64,000 bases of DNA from Paenirhodobacter enshiensis. Its GTDB lineage: Bacteria > Pseudomonadota > Alphaproteobacteria > Rhodobacterales > Rhodobacteraceae. The DNA lies in the NCBI RefSeq assembly GCF_000740785.1, contig NZ_JFZB01000005.1:124001-188000 (forward strand). Reading direction: 5' to 3'. Both the position numbers and the translations under genes were made by a program. The notes beneath the pieces were generated by a model, which made no database searches, was not told the DNA's origin, and worked only from the letters and a program-made list of their open reading frames with translations. Every line of letters begins with the position of its first letter. The first letter of the stretch is position 1. Of the stretch, positions 41,943-50,516 are shown piece after piece.

Positions 41943-42761
41943 CTACAGGGCGCGCGCGGCCTTGCCAAGCGATCGCGCCCGGGCGAGCAACACCAGGCAC
42001 AGGCAAAGCGCGACAAGCGTCACTCCGAACACCGCAGCCGCCGCAGCGAAGACCGCCGGCGAAGGGCCGTAGTGCAGACTGCCATAAAGATAGACCGCCA
42101 GCGTGCTGACCTGTGGCGTCGCGAGGAACGAGGCGATCACCACATTGTCGAAGGCAAAGGTCCAGGCCATCACCCCCGCCGCCGCCAGCGCCGGCGCAAG
42201 CTGCGGCAGCACGATCAGCCACAGCACCCGCAAAGGTCCAGCCCCCAGATCGGCCGCCGCCGCCTCGATGGCCGGGTCGAGCGTCAGAAGCCGCGCCCGG
42301 ACGATCAGCGCCACCACCGCGATCTCGACCGGGGTGATGCCCATGACCAGCGTCGCCATGCCGAGGGGCACCCCCGTCTCGGAATAGAACAGCAGAAGCG
42401 AGACCCCGAGCACCGATTCGGGCACGATCAGCAGCGTGTAGCTGAGCCCCGACAGCACCCGCCGCACCGTGACAGAAGGATGGCGCACCATCGCATGGCC
42501 CAGCATCGCGCCAACCGCCAGCGACAGCACCGCCACCCAGCTCGCCGAGACGAGGCTCGCCCAGACCGCGCGGCGCAGCGACAGATCGTTCCACGCGGCC
42601 GGAAACCACGCCAGTGTCAGGCCGGTGAACCGGGTCACCTGCTTGCCCATCATGCCCGTGTTGAACGCGTAAGCCACCCCCACGGCCAGCGGCAGCAACA
42701 AGAACAGCACCGTCAGCGCGTAGATCAGCCCGAGCGCCCCCGTTGCCGGCCCGCGCTTCAT
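41943..42761 (-). CDS. ABC transporter permease, PotC-like
   Basis: Inner-membrane permease of a spermidine/putrescine-type importer. 272 aa with six predicted transmembrane helices (first at about 10-30). The EAA loop is [29 protein letters not shown], with the Glu-Ala-Ala...Gly pattern that docks on the ATPase. ATG overlaps the previous permease stop (ATGA). Last gene of a four-gene operon (ATPase, binding protein, two permeases). Substrate could be polyamines or another organic cation. Confidence 0.9.
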   Translation of the reverse strand: MKRGPATGALGLIYALTVLFLLLPLAVGVAYAFNTGMMGKQVTRFTGLTLAWFPAAWNDLSLRRAVWASLVSASWVAVLSLAVGAMLGHAMVRHPSVTVRRVLSGLSYTLLIVPESVLGVSLLLFYSETGVPLGMATLVMGITPVEIAVVALIVRARLLTLDPAIEAAAADLGAGPLRVLWLIVLPQLAPALAAAGVMAWTFAFDNVVIASFLATPQVSTLAVYLYGSLHYGPSPAVFAAAAAVFGVTLVALCLCLVLLARARSLGKAARAL

Positions 42762-43606
42762 GGCCTGCCCCCGTCGAAGCCGCGCGTCGCCCGCGCAAGC
42801 AGCGCGACGATGCCCCCCACCGCCGCCAGCACCAGCACCGCCATCGCCGAGCCGAGGGGGTAGTTCTGCGCCTCCAGATATTGCGACGACAGCGCCTTGC
42901 CCATCAACAGCCCGCGTCCCCCGCCCAGGAGATCGGGCAGGATCATCTCGCCCATCATCGGCACCGCGGTCAGCAGAACCGCCGTCGCGATACCGGGGCG
43001 CGACAGCGGCAACGTCACGGTCAGAAAACTGCGCAGCGGACCGGCGCCGAGGTCACGGCTCGCTTCGGTAAGGGCCGGCGGCACGCGCTCGAGAACCACG
43101 AGGATCGGCACCACCGCGATCGGCAGATAGACGTAGACCATGCCGATGAATACCGCCGCCGGGCTGTTCAGCACATCGAGCGCACCACGGTGCAGATGAA
43201 GCGCGTTCAGCACCGCCTCGGCCAGCCCGCCGCGCGACATCACCATGCCAAGCGCCATCACCCGGATCAGGAAGCTCGCGAAATACGGGATCAGCACCGG
43301 CACCAGCGCGCGCAGCCGCCACCGCTCCGGCAACCCGGCGATGAACAGCGCGACCGGATAGGCCAGCGCGACGCACAGCGCCGAGCCCATGGCCGCGAAC
43401 AGCAGCGTGCGCCCGAACACCGCAAGATAGAACCCCGACGCCGCCTGCCGGTAGTTGTCGAGCGTCAGCCGGTCGTCGATCCCGGCAAAGCTCGACCCGA
43501 GGAAGGACACCGCCACCGTCAGCACCAGCGGCACGACGAAGACCGCCCCCAGCCACAGCGCCGGGACGGCCGCCATCGCAGTCTCTGCTTGCAGACGGCG
43601 CGCCAT
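42758..43606 (-). CDS. ABC transporter permease, PotB-like
   Basis: 282 aa membrane protein, six helices; the EAA loop [27 protein letters not shown] is clear near residue 180. N-terminal region ALWLGAVFVVPLVLTVAVSF is the first membrane segment. Pairs with the downstream PotC-like permease (4-base overlap) and starts 4 bases after the binding-protein stop. Confidence 0.9.
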   Translation of the reverse strand: MARRLQAETAMAAVPALWLGAVFVVPLVLTVAVSFLGSSFAGIDDRLTLDNYRQAASGFYLAVFGRTLLFAAMGSALCVALAYPVALFIAGLPERWRLRALVPVLIPYFASFLIRVMALGMVMSRGGLAEAVLNALHLHRGALDVLNSPAAVFIGMVYVYLPIAVVPILVVLERVPPALTEASRDLGAGPLRSFLTVTLPLSRPGIATAVLLTAVPMMGEMILPDLLGGGRGLLMGKALSSQYLEAQNYPLGSAMAVLVLAAVGGIVALLARATRGFDGGRP

Positions 43607-43610
43607 CGGC

Positions 43611-44690
43611 TCAGCCCGCTGCGGCGGCCTGGATCTCGGTCTGCACGCGCATGTAGGTGCCGATCGTGTCCGGGTTCACCACGAAGGACGAGACCTTGGA
43701 GAAGTCGATGACCGAACCGCCGAAGATCATGTCGGCATCGGTCAGATCCGCCCCCAGCCGGCCGCGCAGCCCCTCGAGCGGCGCCGGGAAGCCGATGTAA
43801 TCGGTCGCGGCCACCTGCACCTCCGGCAGAAGCTGATAGGTCAGGAACGCATAGGCCATGTCGCGGTTCGGCGCGTTTTTGACGATCACGTAATTGTCGA
43901 TCCACAGCTCGGTCACCGGGGCGGGCAGCACCCATTTCAGCCCCGGCTTCATCGCGATGGCGCGCCGGGCCGTGCCCTGATCTGTGGTCGCCAGAACGAA
44001 GGTGCCGTTCGCCATATCCCCCGCCTGCAACCGCGAGAACGAGCGGATATGTTTCGCGAAGCCGATCAGGCGCTGACCCGCGGCCTCGATCTGCGCATTG
44101 GTCGCGCTGTTCCAGTCGAGGCCCTGAAGCCACAGTTCCGGCCCGATGGTCTCCCAGCCGGAGCCCGACATGCGCACCCGCCCCGACACCCCGGGCTTCG
44201 CACCGGCGGTGAAGAAATCCTCCCAGCTGGCGATCTCCATGCCCACCGCCTCGGGGTCATAAAGGATGCCGAGGAAGCCGTAATCCTTCGGGATGGAATA
44301 GGCATTGCCCGGGTCGAATTCTCGGTTCAGAAGCCCCGGCGTGATGACCGAGAAATCCAGCCGGCTGTGATCCAGCGGCTCGATCAGTCCGCGCTTCGCC
44401 AGCTGCGGCACCCAGGCCTGAGACGGCACCGCGATGTCGAACCCGGTCCCCGCCGGCGAGTTCAGCCGCGCGAACATCGCGTCGTTCGATTCATAGGTCG
44501 CGATGACCGGCTGCACCCCGCTTTGCTTGCGGAACCCGTCGAGACTGAGCGGGGCGAAATAATCGGGCCAGCTGTAGATCGTCAGCGCCGCCTCGCGCGC
44601 GGCGGCGCGCCCGGTCAGGGCGGCGGTGGCCGGCATGGCGGCAAGCCCCGAAAGGACGCCGCGGCGGGTGAGGGAAAGGCCTCGAGTCAT
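43611..44690 (-). CDS. Extracellular solute-binding protein, PotD-like
   Basis: 359 aa periplasmic binding protein. N-terminal SLTRRGVLSGLAAM is a twin-arginine-like signal, then ALTIYSWPDYFAP at the start of the mature part, typical of PotD/PotF-type proteins. Internal GFDIAVPSQAWVPQLAKRG and YSIPKDYGFLGILYD follow the family's fold. Delivers the ligand to the two permeases encoded downstream; 51 bases after the ATPase gene. Confidence 0.88.
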   Translation of the reverse strand: MTRGLSLTRRGVLSGLAAMPATAALTGRAAAREAALTIYSWPDYFAPLSLDGFRKQSGVQPVIATYESNDAMFARLNSPAGTGFDIAVPSQAWVPQLAKRGLIEPLDHSRLDFSVITPGLLNREFDPGNAYSIPKDYGFLGILYDPEAVGMEIASWEDFFTAGAKPGVSGRVRMSGSGWETIGPELWLQGLDWNSATNAQIEAAGQRLIGFAKHIRSFSRLQAGDMANGTFVLATTDQGTARRAIAMKPGLKWVLPAPVTELWIDNYVIVKNAPNRDMAYAFLTYQLLPEVQVAATDYIGFPAPLEGLRGRLGADLTDADMIFGGSVIDFSKVSSFVVNPDTIGTYMRVQTEIQAAAAG

Positions 44691-44741
44691 GTGCAGTCTC
44701 CTTGTTCGGGTCGCCGCCCTGACCGGCCGGCACCCGTGGTC

Positions 44742-45851
44742 TCATGTGTCCGGCCGGTAAGCCCGCAGGGCGCCCGGCGCGAAGGTGATCGACACCGCCC
44801 GGCCCGGTGCCATCTCCTCCGGCACCCCGGCCCGCGGCACCAGCGTCTCGAAGCCGATTGTAGCGCCATCGGCCGGCGTGACCACGGCCCGCAGCCGCAG
44901 ATTCGGCCCGATCGCCACACGATCGGTCAGCCGCGCCGGAATGCCGCCCGGATCGGGGACCGGACCGAAGCGCGTCGCCTCGGGGCGCAGGGTGACGGCG
45001 ACGACATCGCCCGGCGCCAGCCCGGGGGCGACGAAGCCCGCCGGAAAGCGGCCGAAGCCCGTCTCCAGCATCCCGCCCGCGGCCAGCCGCGCCGCGAAAC
45101 CGGTCGCGGTGCCGACGAAATGTGCCACCCAGCCACTCGCCGGCCGGTCATAGATCGCACCCGGGGTGTCGACCTGCTCAAACCGGCCCGCGCGCATCAC
45201 CGCCATGCGGTCGGCCATGCCGAAGGCCTCGTCCTGATCGTGGGTGACGTAAAGGAAGGTCGCGCCGATCTCGCGCTGGATGCGGCGCAGCTCGCGCTGC
45301 ATCTCGTCGCGCAAGCCCCGGTCGAGGGCGGCGAGAGGCTCATCGAGCAACAGAACCTCGGGCCGGTTCGCCAGCGCGCGGGCCAGCGCGACGCGCTGCT
45401 GCATACCGCCCGACAGTTCGGCCGGGGGCTGATCGGCGGCGGCCGACAGATGCACCAGCTCCAGCATCTCGCCGGCGCGGGCACGGCGCGCGGCGCGGCT
45501 CAGCCCCTGCATCCGCGGACCGAAGGCGACGTTCTCCAGCACCGTCATGTGCGGAAACAGCGCATAGCTCTGGAATACGGTGTTGACCGGGCGGGCCTCG
45601 GGGGGAAGGTCGGTGACATCGCGCCCGGCGATGTGCACACGGCCGGCGTCGGGTGCCTCGAACCCGCCGATCAGCCGCATCGCCGTCGTCTTGCCCGAAC
45701 CGCTCGGCCCGAGCAGCGCCAGAAACTCGCCCCGCCGCACCGACAGCGACAGCCCGTCCAGCACCCTGCGCCCGTCATAGGACTTGCACAGCCCGTCGAG
45801 CGCCACCGCTTCGGGCGCCCCGGCAACAGGAGTGGACAGCTCTTCGGACAC
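44742..45851 (-). CDS. ABC transporter ATP-binding protein, PotA-like
   Basis: 369 aa ATPase powering the importer. Walker A GPSGSGKTTAMR near residue 50, Q-loop in VFQSYALFPHMTV, signature LSGGMQQRVALARAL, Walker B VLLLDEPLAALD, H-loop THDQDEA, then a C-terminal TOBE regulatory domain. Start is a GTG at 45851 (VSEELSTP), with GAGGCGGA upstream; upstream in-frame codons are not protein-like. First gene of the operon and divergent from the DUF465 gene. Confidence 0.93.
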   Translation of the reverse strand: MSEELSTPVAGAPEAVALDGLCKSYDGRRVLDGLSLSVRRGEFLALLGPSGSGKTTAMRLIGGFEAPDAGRVHIAGRDVTDLPPEARPVNTVFQSYALFPHMTVLENVAFGPRMQGLSRAARRARAGEMLELVHLSAAADQPPAELSGGMQQRVALARALANRPEVLLLDEPLAALDRGLRDEMQRELRRIQREIGATFLYVTHDQDEAFGMADRMAVMRAGRFEQVDTPGAIYDRPASGWVAHFVGTATGFAARLAAGGMLETGFGRFPAGFVAPGLAPGDVVAVTLRPEATRFGPVPDPGGIPARLTDRVAIGPNLRLRAVVTPADGATIGFETLVPRAGVPEEMAPGRAVSITFAPGALRAYRPDT

Positions 45852-45963
45852 GCGATTCCGCCTCGGTTTCCGGCAAATTATAAGGCTCCGGGGCCGCCCG
45901 GGGAACCGCCCGATTACCGCCCCGGCGGAATAGCGGAAAAAACATGTATTCCCCGGGGCGGAT

Positions 45964-45977
45964 TTGATGCGCATCAA
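45964..45977. promoter_or_regulatory. FNR/FnrL box
   Basis: TTGATGCGCATCAA is a perfect match to the FNR-type consensus TTGAT-N4-ATCAA, with one extra symmetrical base on each side. Its centre is about 62 bases upstream of the DUF465 ATG, which allows class II activation; it also sits in the shared divergent region with the ABC operon. Confidence 0.72.
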
Positions 45978-46032
45978 AGTCGGACCGGCGCGCACCATGC
46001 CACAGTCTGCCCGTCAAGTAATGGAGAGACCC

Positions 46033-46272
46033 ATGTCCAACACGCCGCACACCCTCGGGGAAGAGTTCCCGCAGCAGATCGAGAAGCTGCACGCCCTGAA
46101 GGCCAGCGATCCGCGCTTCGCGCAGCTGCTCGACGATTACGATGCGATCAACGACAAGGTGCACCGCGCCGAGACCCGCGTCGATTCGGTCGACGAGCTG
46201 GCCGAAGTCGAACTGCGCAAGCAGCGCGGCGTCATCAAGGACGCCATCGCCAAGGCGCTGGCCGAGGCCTGA
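46033..46272 (+). CDS. DUF465 family protein (YdcH-like)
   Basis: 79 aa, small charged helical protein: FPQQIEKLHALKASDPRFAQLLDDYDAINDKVHRAE, then a C-terminal helix LRKQRGVIKDAIAKAL. Matches the YdcH/DUF465 pattern. Function of the family is unknown. Start at 46033 after GGAGAG. A perfect FNR box lies upstream and a strong terminator follows, so it is a one-gene, probably oxygen-regulated unit. Confidence 0.88.
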   Translation: MSNTPHTLGEEFPQQIEKLHALKASDPRFAQLLDDYDAINDKVHRAETRVDSVDELAEVELRKQRGVIKDAIAKALAEA

Positions 46273-46293
46273 TCGCGCTCCGCAGTCATTTCA

Positions 46294-46322
46294 GACGGCC
46301 CCGGTTTTCCGGGGCCGTTGTC
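46294..46322 (+). terminator. Intrinsic terminator of the DUF465 gene
   Basis: ACGGCCCCGG (46295-46304) pairs with CCGGGGCCGT (46309-46318), TTGT follows. Also convergent with the regulator gene. Confidence 0.8.
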
Positions 46323-46335
46323 GTCTCAGATGCCC

Positions 46336-47730
46336 TCAGACGATCTCGTAGGGCAGCAGGCCGCGCCGATTCGGATCGACCTGGAAGTTGCGTTCCAAAG
46401 GCGGCATCGAGCGCTGCGGGCAATTGTTGCGCTCGCAGATCCGGCACGAGATGCCGATCGGCTGATAGGTGCGCGGGTTCGACAGATCCAGATCGTCGGC
46501 ATAGACCACATCGCGGGCGTGGCTGATCTCGCAGCCCAGACAGATCGCGTAGCGCTGCACCGGCGCGGTAAAGCTGCCGCCCGATTTCGACACGTCGCGC
46601 GCCACGCACAGATAACGCACGCCGTCCGGCGTCTCGGCCAGCTGGCGCAGGAAGCGCGTCGGGGTCTCGAAGGCCTGATGCACGTTCCACAGCGGGCACG
46701 ACCCGCCGAAGCGCGCGAATTGCAGCCGCGTGGCGGAATGGCGCTTGGTGATCGTGCCGGCCTGATCGACGCGCACGAAGAAGAACGGCACGCCCTTGGC
46801 GCCCGGGCGCTGCAGCGTCGAGAGCCGGTGCGCCACCTGCTCGATCGAGGCGCCGAACATGTCGGCCAGACGCTCCAGATCGTGGCGCGTGCTTTGCGCG
46901 GCCGCCAGAAACGGCGCGTAGGGCATCAGCGCGGCACCGGCGAAATAGTTCGCCAGCCCCACCTTCGCCACCGAACGCGAGATTTCGGACTGGAACCGCG
47001 CCAGATCGAGCGTCGCCTCGATCAGCTCGTTTTGCGTCACCAGCGCGACCTGATGCAGCATCTGGAACGCCTGAGTGGCGCGCGGCGCATGGGCCGACAG
47101 CCGCACCACCGCGCCCTCGCGGGTGCGGATCGCGGCGACATCGGCGATCTCGACCGACAGGCCGCGCCGGCCGAGAGCTTCGGTCGCCAGCCGGATCACG
47201 TCGCCGCGCTGGCCGTCCGGGCAGGCGAAACGCTCTGCCGCGTGGTCGATGGCGTCGATGTAATTGTCGCAATAGTGGAAGAAGTCGCGCACCTCTTCCC
47301 AGGGGCTGACGATGGTGTGCGGCGCACCGCGCCCAAGCGCCTCGTCGAGCGAGGCAAGCCGCTCATGCGCCTGCCGATAGGACCGGTGCAGCTCCAGAAA
47401 CGCCCGCGCCAGCGCCGGCGCGTTCGAGGCCGCGAGCCGCAGATCGGCCAAGGGCGGCGCCACATCGGCGAAGACAGGATCGGCCAGTGCCTCGCGCATG
47501 TCGCTGACCATGCGCTCGGAATCGCCGGTAGACAGTTCCGTTATGTCGAGGCCGAATTCCCCCGCCAGCGCCAGCACCACCCCGGCCGAAACCGGGCGAT
47601 GGTTGTTCTCCATCTGGTTGAGATAGGGCAGCGACACGCCGAGACGCTCGGCGAAGGTCTTCTGCGTCAGCCCGAGGCGCGCCCGGGTCTCGCGCAGTTT
47701 CACCCCGGCATAAAGTTTCTGGGGCGGCAT
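46336..47730 (-). CDS. XRE/short-chain acyl-CoA regulator (PccR/RamB/ScfR-type)
   Basis: 464 aa transcription factor. N-terminal HTH (VKLRETRARLGLTQKTFAERLGVSLPYLNQMENNHRP, about 9-45), central IrrE-like and DUF2083-type sensor region (FFHYCDNYID, FFFVRVDQAGTITKRHSATRLQ), and a C-terminal Cys-rich end with ICLGCEIS and ISCRICERNNCPQR. This matches regulators of propionate/acetate metabolism: RamB of Corynebacterium and PccR of Rhodobacter. MPPQKLYAG start at 47730 has AAGGAG. TTTGCAAA repeats upstream suggest autoregulation. Target here unknown. Confidence 0.88.
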   Translation of the reverse strand: MPPQKLYAGVKLRETRARLGLTQKTFAERLGVSLPYLNQMENNHRPVSAGVVLALAGEFGLDITELSTGDSERMVSDMREALADPVFADVAPPLADLRLAASNAPALARAFLELHRSYRQAHERLASLDEALGRGAPHTIVSPWEEVRDFFHYCDNYIDAIDHAAERFACPDGQRGDVIRLATEALGRRGLSVEIADVAAIRTREGAVVRLSAHAPRATQAFQMLHQVALVTQNELIEATLDLARFQSEISRSVAKVGLANYFAGAALMPYAPFLAAAQSTRHDLERLADMFGASIEQVAHRLSTLQRPGAKGVPFFFVRVDQAGTITKRHSATRLQFARFGGSCPLWNVHQAFETPTRFLRQLAETPDGVRYLCVARDVSKSGGSFTAPVQRYAICLGCEISHARDVVYADDLDLSNPRTYQPIGISCRICERNNCPQRSMPPLERNFQVDPNRRGLLPYEIV

Positions 47731-47741
47731 CGGTGGCTCCT

Positions 47742-47780
47742 TTTGCAAAAGCTGCCATTGATTCGTCATAGCTTTGCAAA
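47742..47780. promoter_or_regulatory. TTTGCAAA operator pair upstream of the regulator
   Basis: TTTGCAAA at 47742-47749 and again at 47773-47780, 31 bp apart (about three helical turns). The palindrome is the recognised binding word of RamB/PccR-type regulators. Confidence 0.65.
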
Positions 47781-47806
47781 AGAAGGCCGTCAAACGGCGT
47801 GACGGC

Positions 47807-48157
47807 TCAGCGATGGCCGGTGAAGATCACTGCCGCCCCCGCCGCGATCAGCGCGAACCCCATCACCGTGCGCCAGCTGATCGCCTCGCCCAGCCAGAAC
47901 GCCGAGAAGCCGACGAAAACGGTGAGTGAGATCACCTCCTGGATGGTCTTCAGCTGCGCCGCCGAAAGCGCCCCGTAGCCGATGCGGTTCGCCGGCACCT
48001 GCAACAGGTATTCGAAGAAAGCGATGCCCCAGCTGATCAGGACCACCACGATCAGCGGCGCCGAGCGGAACTTCAGATGGCCATACCAGGCCACCGTCAT
48101 GAACAGGTTGGAACAGGTCAGCAGCAGGATCGTGACGAGAGGGGCGGGCAGCGACAT
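47807..48157 (-). CDS. DMT-superfamily membrane protein (DUF486)
   Basis: 116 aa with four hydrophobic segments. VAWYGHLKF, ISWGIAFFEYLLQVPANRIGY and AAQLKTIQEVISLTVFVGF are the core of the DUF486 family, small half-size drug/metabolite transporter-like proteins of unknown substrate. Separate from its neighbours by short gaps; same direction as the larger membrane gene that precedes it. Confidence 0.85.
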   Translation of the reverse strand: MSLPAPLVTILLLTCSNLFMTVAWYGHLKFRSAPLIVVVLISWGIAFFEYLLQVPANRIGYGALSAAQLKTIQEVISLTVFVGFSAFWLGEAISWRTVMGFALIAAGAAVIFTGHR

Positions 48158-48175
48158 CCTGAAACCTTTTCTGTT

Positions 48176-49588
48176 TTACTCGAGGAGATAGACGGCCAGA
48201 ACGATCAGGGCCGAGGCCGCGAGACCGCACAGCGTGAACGCCCGGTTGACCCGCAACGCGATGCCGGTCGGGCCGATGCCGGTCAGCCGCCCGGTAACGA
48301 TCGACATCGCCGAAATCGGCGAGGTCGCGATGGCGAAGGCCCAGGCGAGGCACAGCGCCAGCGCCAGCGCCTGCGGATGCGCCTGCCCCACCGGACCCGC
48401 TCCGAACAGCTGCACCACCAGAAGCATCACGATGGAATGCGGGATCATGATCGCGCCCGCCAGCGGCACCAGCACCAGACAGCCCAGAACCACCGCGACA
48501 GGCGGGATCATCCCGCCCGAGATCAGCGCCTCGATCCCGATGGCGCCAAGCGCCAGCGACGCCCCTGCCCCGATCATCGTCGCCGCCAGGAAGATCGTCG
48601 ATTCCGAGGCCATGGAGGCCGTCGCCTGCGCCAGCCCGTCAAGCGCACCGCCCTTCGGCCCGCGCACCGAGGGCTCGACCCGCGACCACAGCACCGACAG
48701 CAGCGGCAGCACGATGCAGGCCGCGGTCAGGAAGCCCACACCCAGCAACCGGTGCAGCACCAGCGTCACCGCGATCAGCCCCGCCACGACCGCGAGCACG
48801 ATCAGCAGCGCCCGTGCGCCGCCCTCGGGGGCGCGGCTTTCCGGGTCCGCCTGATCGTCGCGCGGAGCGAAGACCAGACTGCCCGCCGAAACGACCATCG
48901 CCACCATGAAGGACAGCATCAGAAAAAGCGCCGGATCGAGCGCCGGGATCGCCGCGGTCACGATGGCGAAGCCCACCCCGATCGGGTTCCAGATCGTGGC
49001 GAGCAGCGCGCCGCGCTCGACCACCAGCGTCACCGCACCGGCATCGACGCCGCTGCGCCCCTCGGCCCGGGCGCGGTCGGAATGGTCGCGCGCGATGTCA
49101 TGCATCATCGCGATCACACCGAGATTGAACAGCACCGCCAGAAACTGCGCCCCGTAGGTCATCGCGGCAGAGCGCATCCGCGCCGGGCAGGCGAACAACC
49201 ACGCGGCGGCGAGCCCGATCACCTTCGACGCCCGCACCGGCGCCCGGATCAGCCCGAGTGCGGTCAGAAACGCCGAGAAGGCCGTGCCCTGCATCAGCGC
49301 ACGTCCGACCACCGGCCGCGCCTCGGGGGCGACGAGCAGGACCGCTGCGGCCACAATCGCCGCCAGCACCGCGAAGATCCGCGCCAGCCGCTGCACATGT
49401 CCGATCCGGATCGCCGCCAGCAGCACCGCCGCCACCGCCGCCACCCAGTCGAAAGCTTCCAGCGCCGGCAGATGCGGCTTGCCGACCTCGCCAATCACCA
49501 GCGCGGCAATCATCGCCACTGCGAGGATCGCGCAGATCCGCGCCGATACGGCCGCCCTTTGCGCACCGCGTTGCGCATCCATTTGCAT
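48176..49588 (-). CDS. Multi-pass inner membrane protein, probable transporter
   Basis: 470 aa with about twelve hydrophobic segments and re-entrant-like short loops (GVGFAIVTAAIPALDPALF, IPHSIVMLLVVQLFGAG). I do not recognise the family with certainty; the layout resembles ion-transporter-type proteins. Start at 49588 (MQMDAQRG) is chosen because the upstream in-frame codons are not protein-like and carry the divergent ahpC promoter. Co-directional with the DUF486 gene 18 bases downstream. Confidence 0.75.
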   Translation of the reverse strand: MQMDAQRGAQRAAVSARICAILAVAMIAALVIGEVGKPHLPALEAFDWVAAVAAVLLAAIRIGHVQRLARIFAVLAAIVAAAVLLVAPEARPVVGRALMQGTAFSAFLTALGLIRAPVRASKVIGLAAAWLFACPARMRSAAMTYGAQFLAVLFNLGVIAMMHDIARDHSDRARAEGRSGVDAGAVTLVVERGALLATIWNPIGVGFAIVTAAIPALDPALFLMLSFMVAMVVSAGSLVFAPRDDQADPESRAPEGGARALLIVLAVVAGLIAVTLVLHRLLGVGFLTAACIVLPLLSVLWSRVEPSVRGPKGGALDGLAQATASMASESTIFLAATMIGAGASLALGAIGIEALISGGMIPPVAVVLGCLVLVPLAGAIMIPHSIVMLLVVQLFGAGPVGQAHPQALALALCLAWAFAIATSPISAMSIVTGRLTGIGPTGIALRVNRAFTLCGLAASALIVLAVYLLE

Positions 49589-49692
49589 CTTCAGATCATC
49601 CCTGCTGTCACGCTTCGCGCTTGTTGCGCCCCGGTGTATTCCCGCACCGGTCGAGGTCAACCCGCCGACATTGTCGCGATACAAGTTTTCGA

Positions 49693-49731
49693 TATATAAA
49701 ACCTATCAAAAATAGAGAATCAATCTATTTC
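49693..49731. promoter_or_regulatory. Candidate OxyR operator upstream of ahpC
   Basis: Two dyads 21 bp apart: GATA-N9-TATC (49693-49709) and AATAGA-N7-TCTATT (49713-49731). ATAG/CTAT half-sites are the core of OxyR sites. About 112 bases upstream of ahpC. oxyR lies 2.3 kb downstream. Confidence 0.5.
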
Positions 49732-49842
49732 ATAAACACATCCACCACGGCTATGGTTGCCCTCGAAGGCCGGGGCGAGTCGCCCTGAGGCGACCTTCCC
49801 CGCCCGAAGCAGCGGATCAACCAAACCGAGGAGCAGACACAG

Positions 49843-50406
49843 ATGTCCGTCATCAACACCAGGATCAAACCCTTCACCGCCTCTGCCTACAAGCAGGGCA
49901 AGTTCGTCGACGTCTCGGATGCCGACATCGCGGGCAAGTGGGCGATCTTCTTCTTCTATCCGGCCGACTTCACCTTCGTGTGCCCGACCGAGCTCGGCGA
50001 TCTCGCCGATCATTATGCCGAACTGCAGAAGCTGGGCGTCGAGGTGTTCTCGGTCTCGACCGACACGCATTTCACCCACAAGGCGTGGCACGACAGCTCT
50101 GACACCATCGGCAAGATCGAGTATGCGATGATCGGCGACCCGACGCAGACCATCAGCCGCAACTTCGACATCCTGCGCGAGAACGAAGGCCTGGCCAACC
50201 GCGGCACCTTCATCGTCGACCCCGATGGCGTGATCCAGGCGATGGAAATCACCTCGGAAGGCATCGGCCGCAACGCCGCCGAGCTGGTGCGCAAGGTCAA
50301 GGCCGCGATCTACATCCGCAACCATCCGGGCGAGGTTTGCCCCGCGAAGTGGGAAGAGGGCGAAAAGACGCTCGCCCCGTCCTTCGATCTGGTCGGCAAG
50401 ATCTGA
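49843..50406 (+). CDS. ahpC: Alkyl hydroperoxide reductase C, 2-Cys peroxiredoxin
   Basis: Reduces H2O2 and organic hydroperoxides. 187 aa, the standard AhpC length. Peroxidatic Cys in [11 protein letters not shown] near residue 47, resolving Cys in GEVCPAKW near 165, and the conserved Arg/Thr of the active site. ATG at 49843 after AGGAG. Reduced by the AhpF encoded 110 bases downstream, with a hairpin between the two genes. Confidence 0.97.
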   Translation: MSVINTRIKPFTASAYKQGKFVDVSDADIAGKWAIFFFYPADFTFVCPTELGDLADHYAELQKLGVEVFSVSTDTHFTHKAWHDSSDTIGKIEYAMIGDPTQTISRNFDILRENEGLANRGTFIVDPDGVIQAMEITSEGIGRNAAELVRKVKAAIYIRNHPGEVCPAKWEEGEKTLAPSFDLVGKI

Positions 50407-50426
50407 TCCCAACCCATCCGTTCTTA

Positions 50427-50448
50427 CCCTGCGCCCCCCGGCGCAGGG
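50427..50448 (+). other. Stem-loop between ahpC and ahpF
   Basis: CCCTGCGCC (50427-50435) pairs with GGCGCAGGG (50440-50448) around CCCC. No U-tract, so more likely a processing or stabilising hairpin, or weak attenuator, that lets ahpC exceed ahpF. Confidence 0.5.
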
Positions 50449-50516
50449 AGCAAAGCCCCTCGCGCGTGTGACGTATGGCGCGGGGGCACCCTTTCCTGAC
50501 ATTTCCGGAGTCCATC

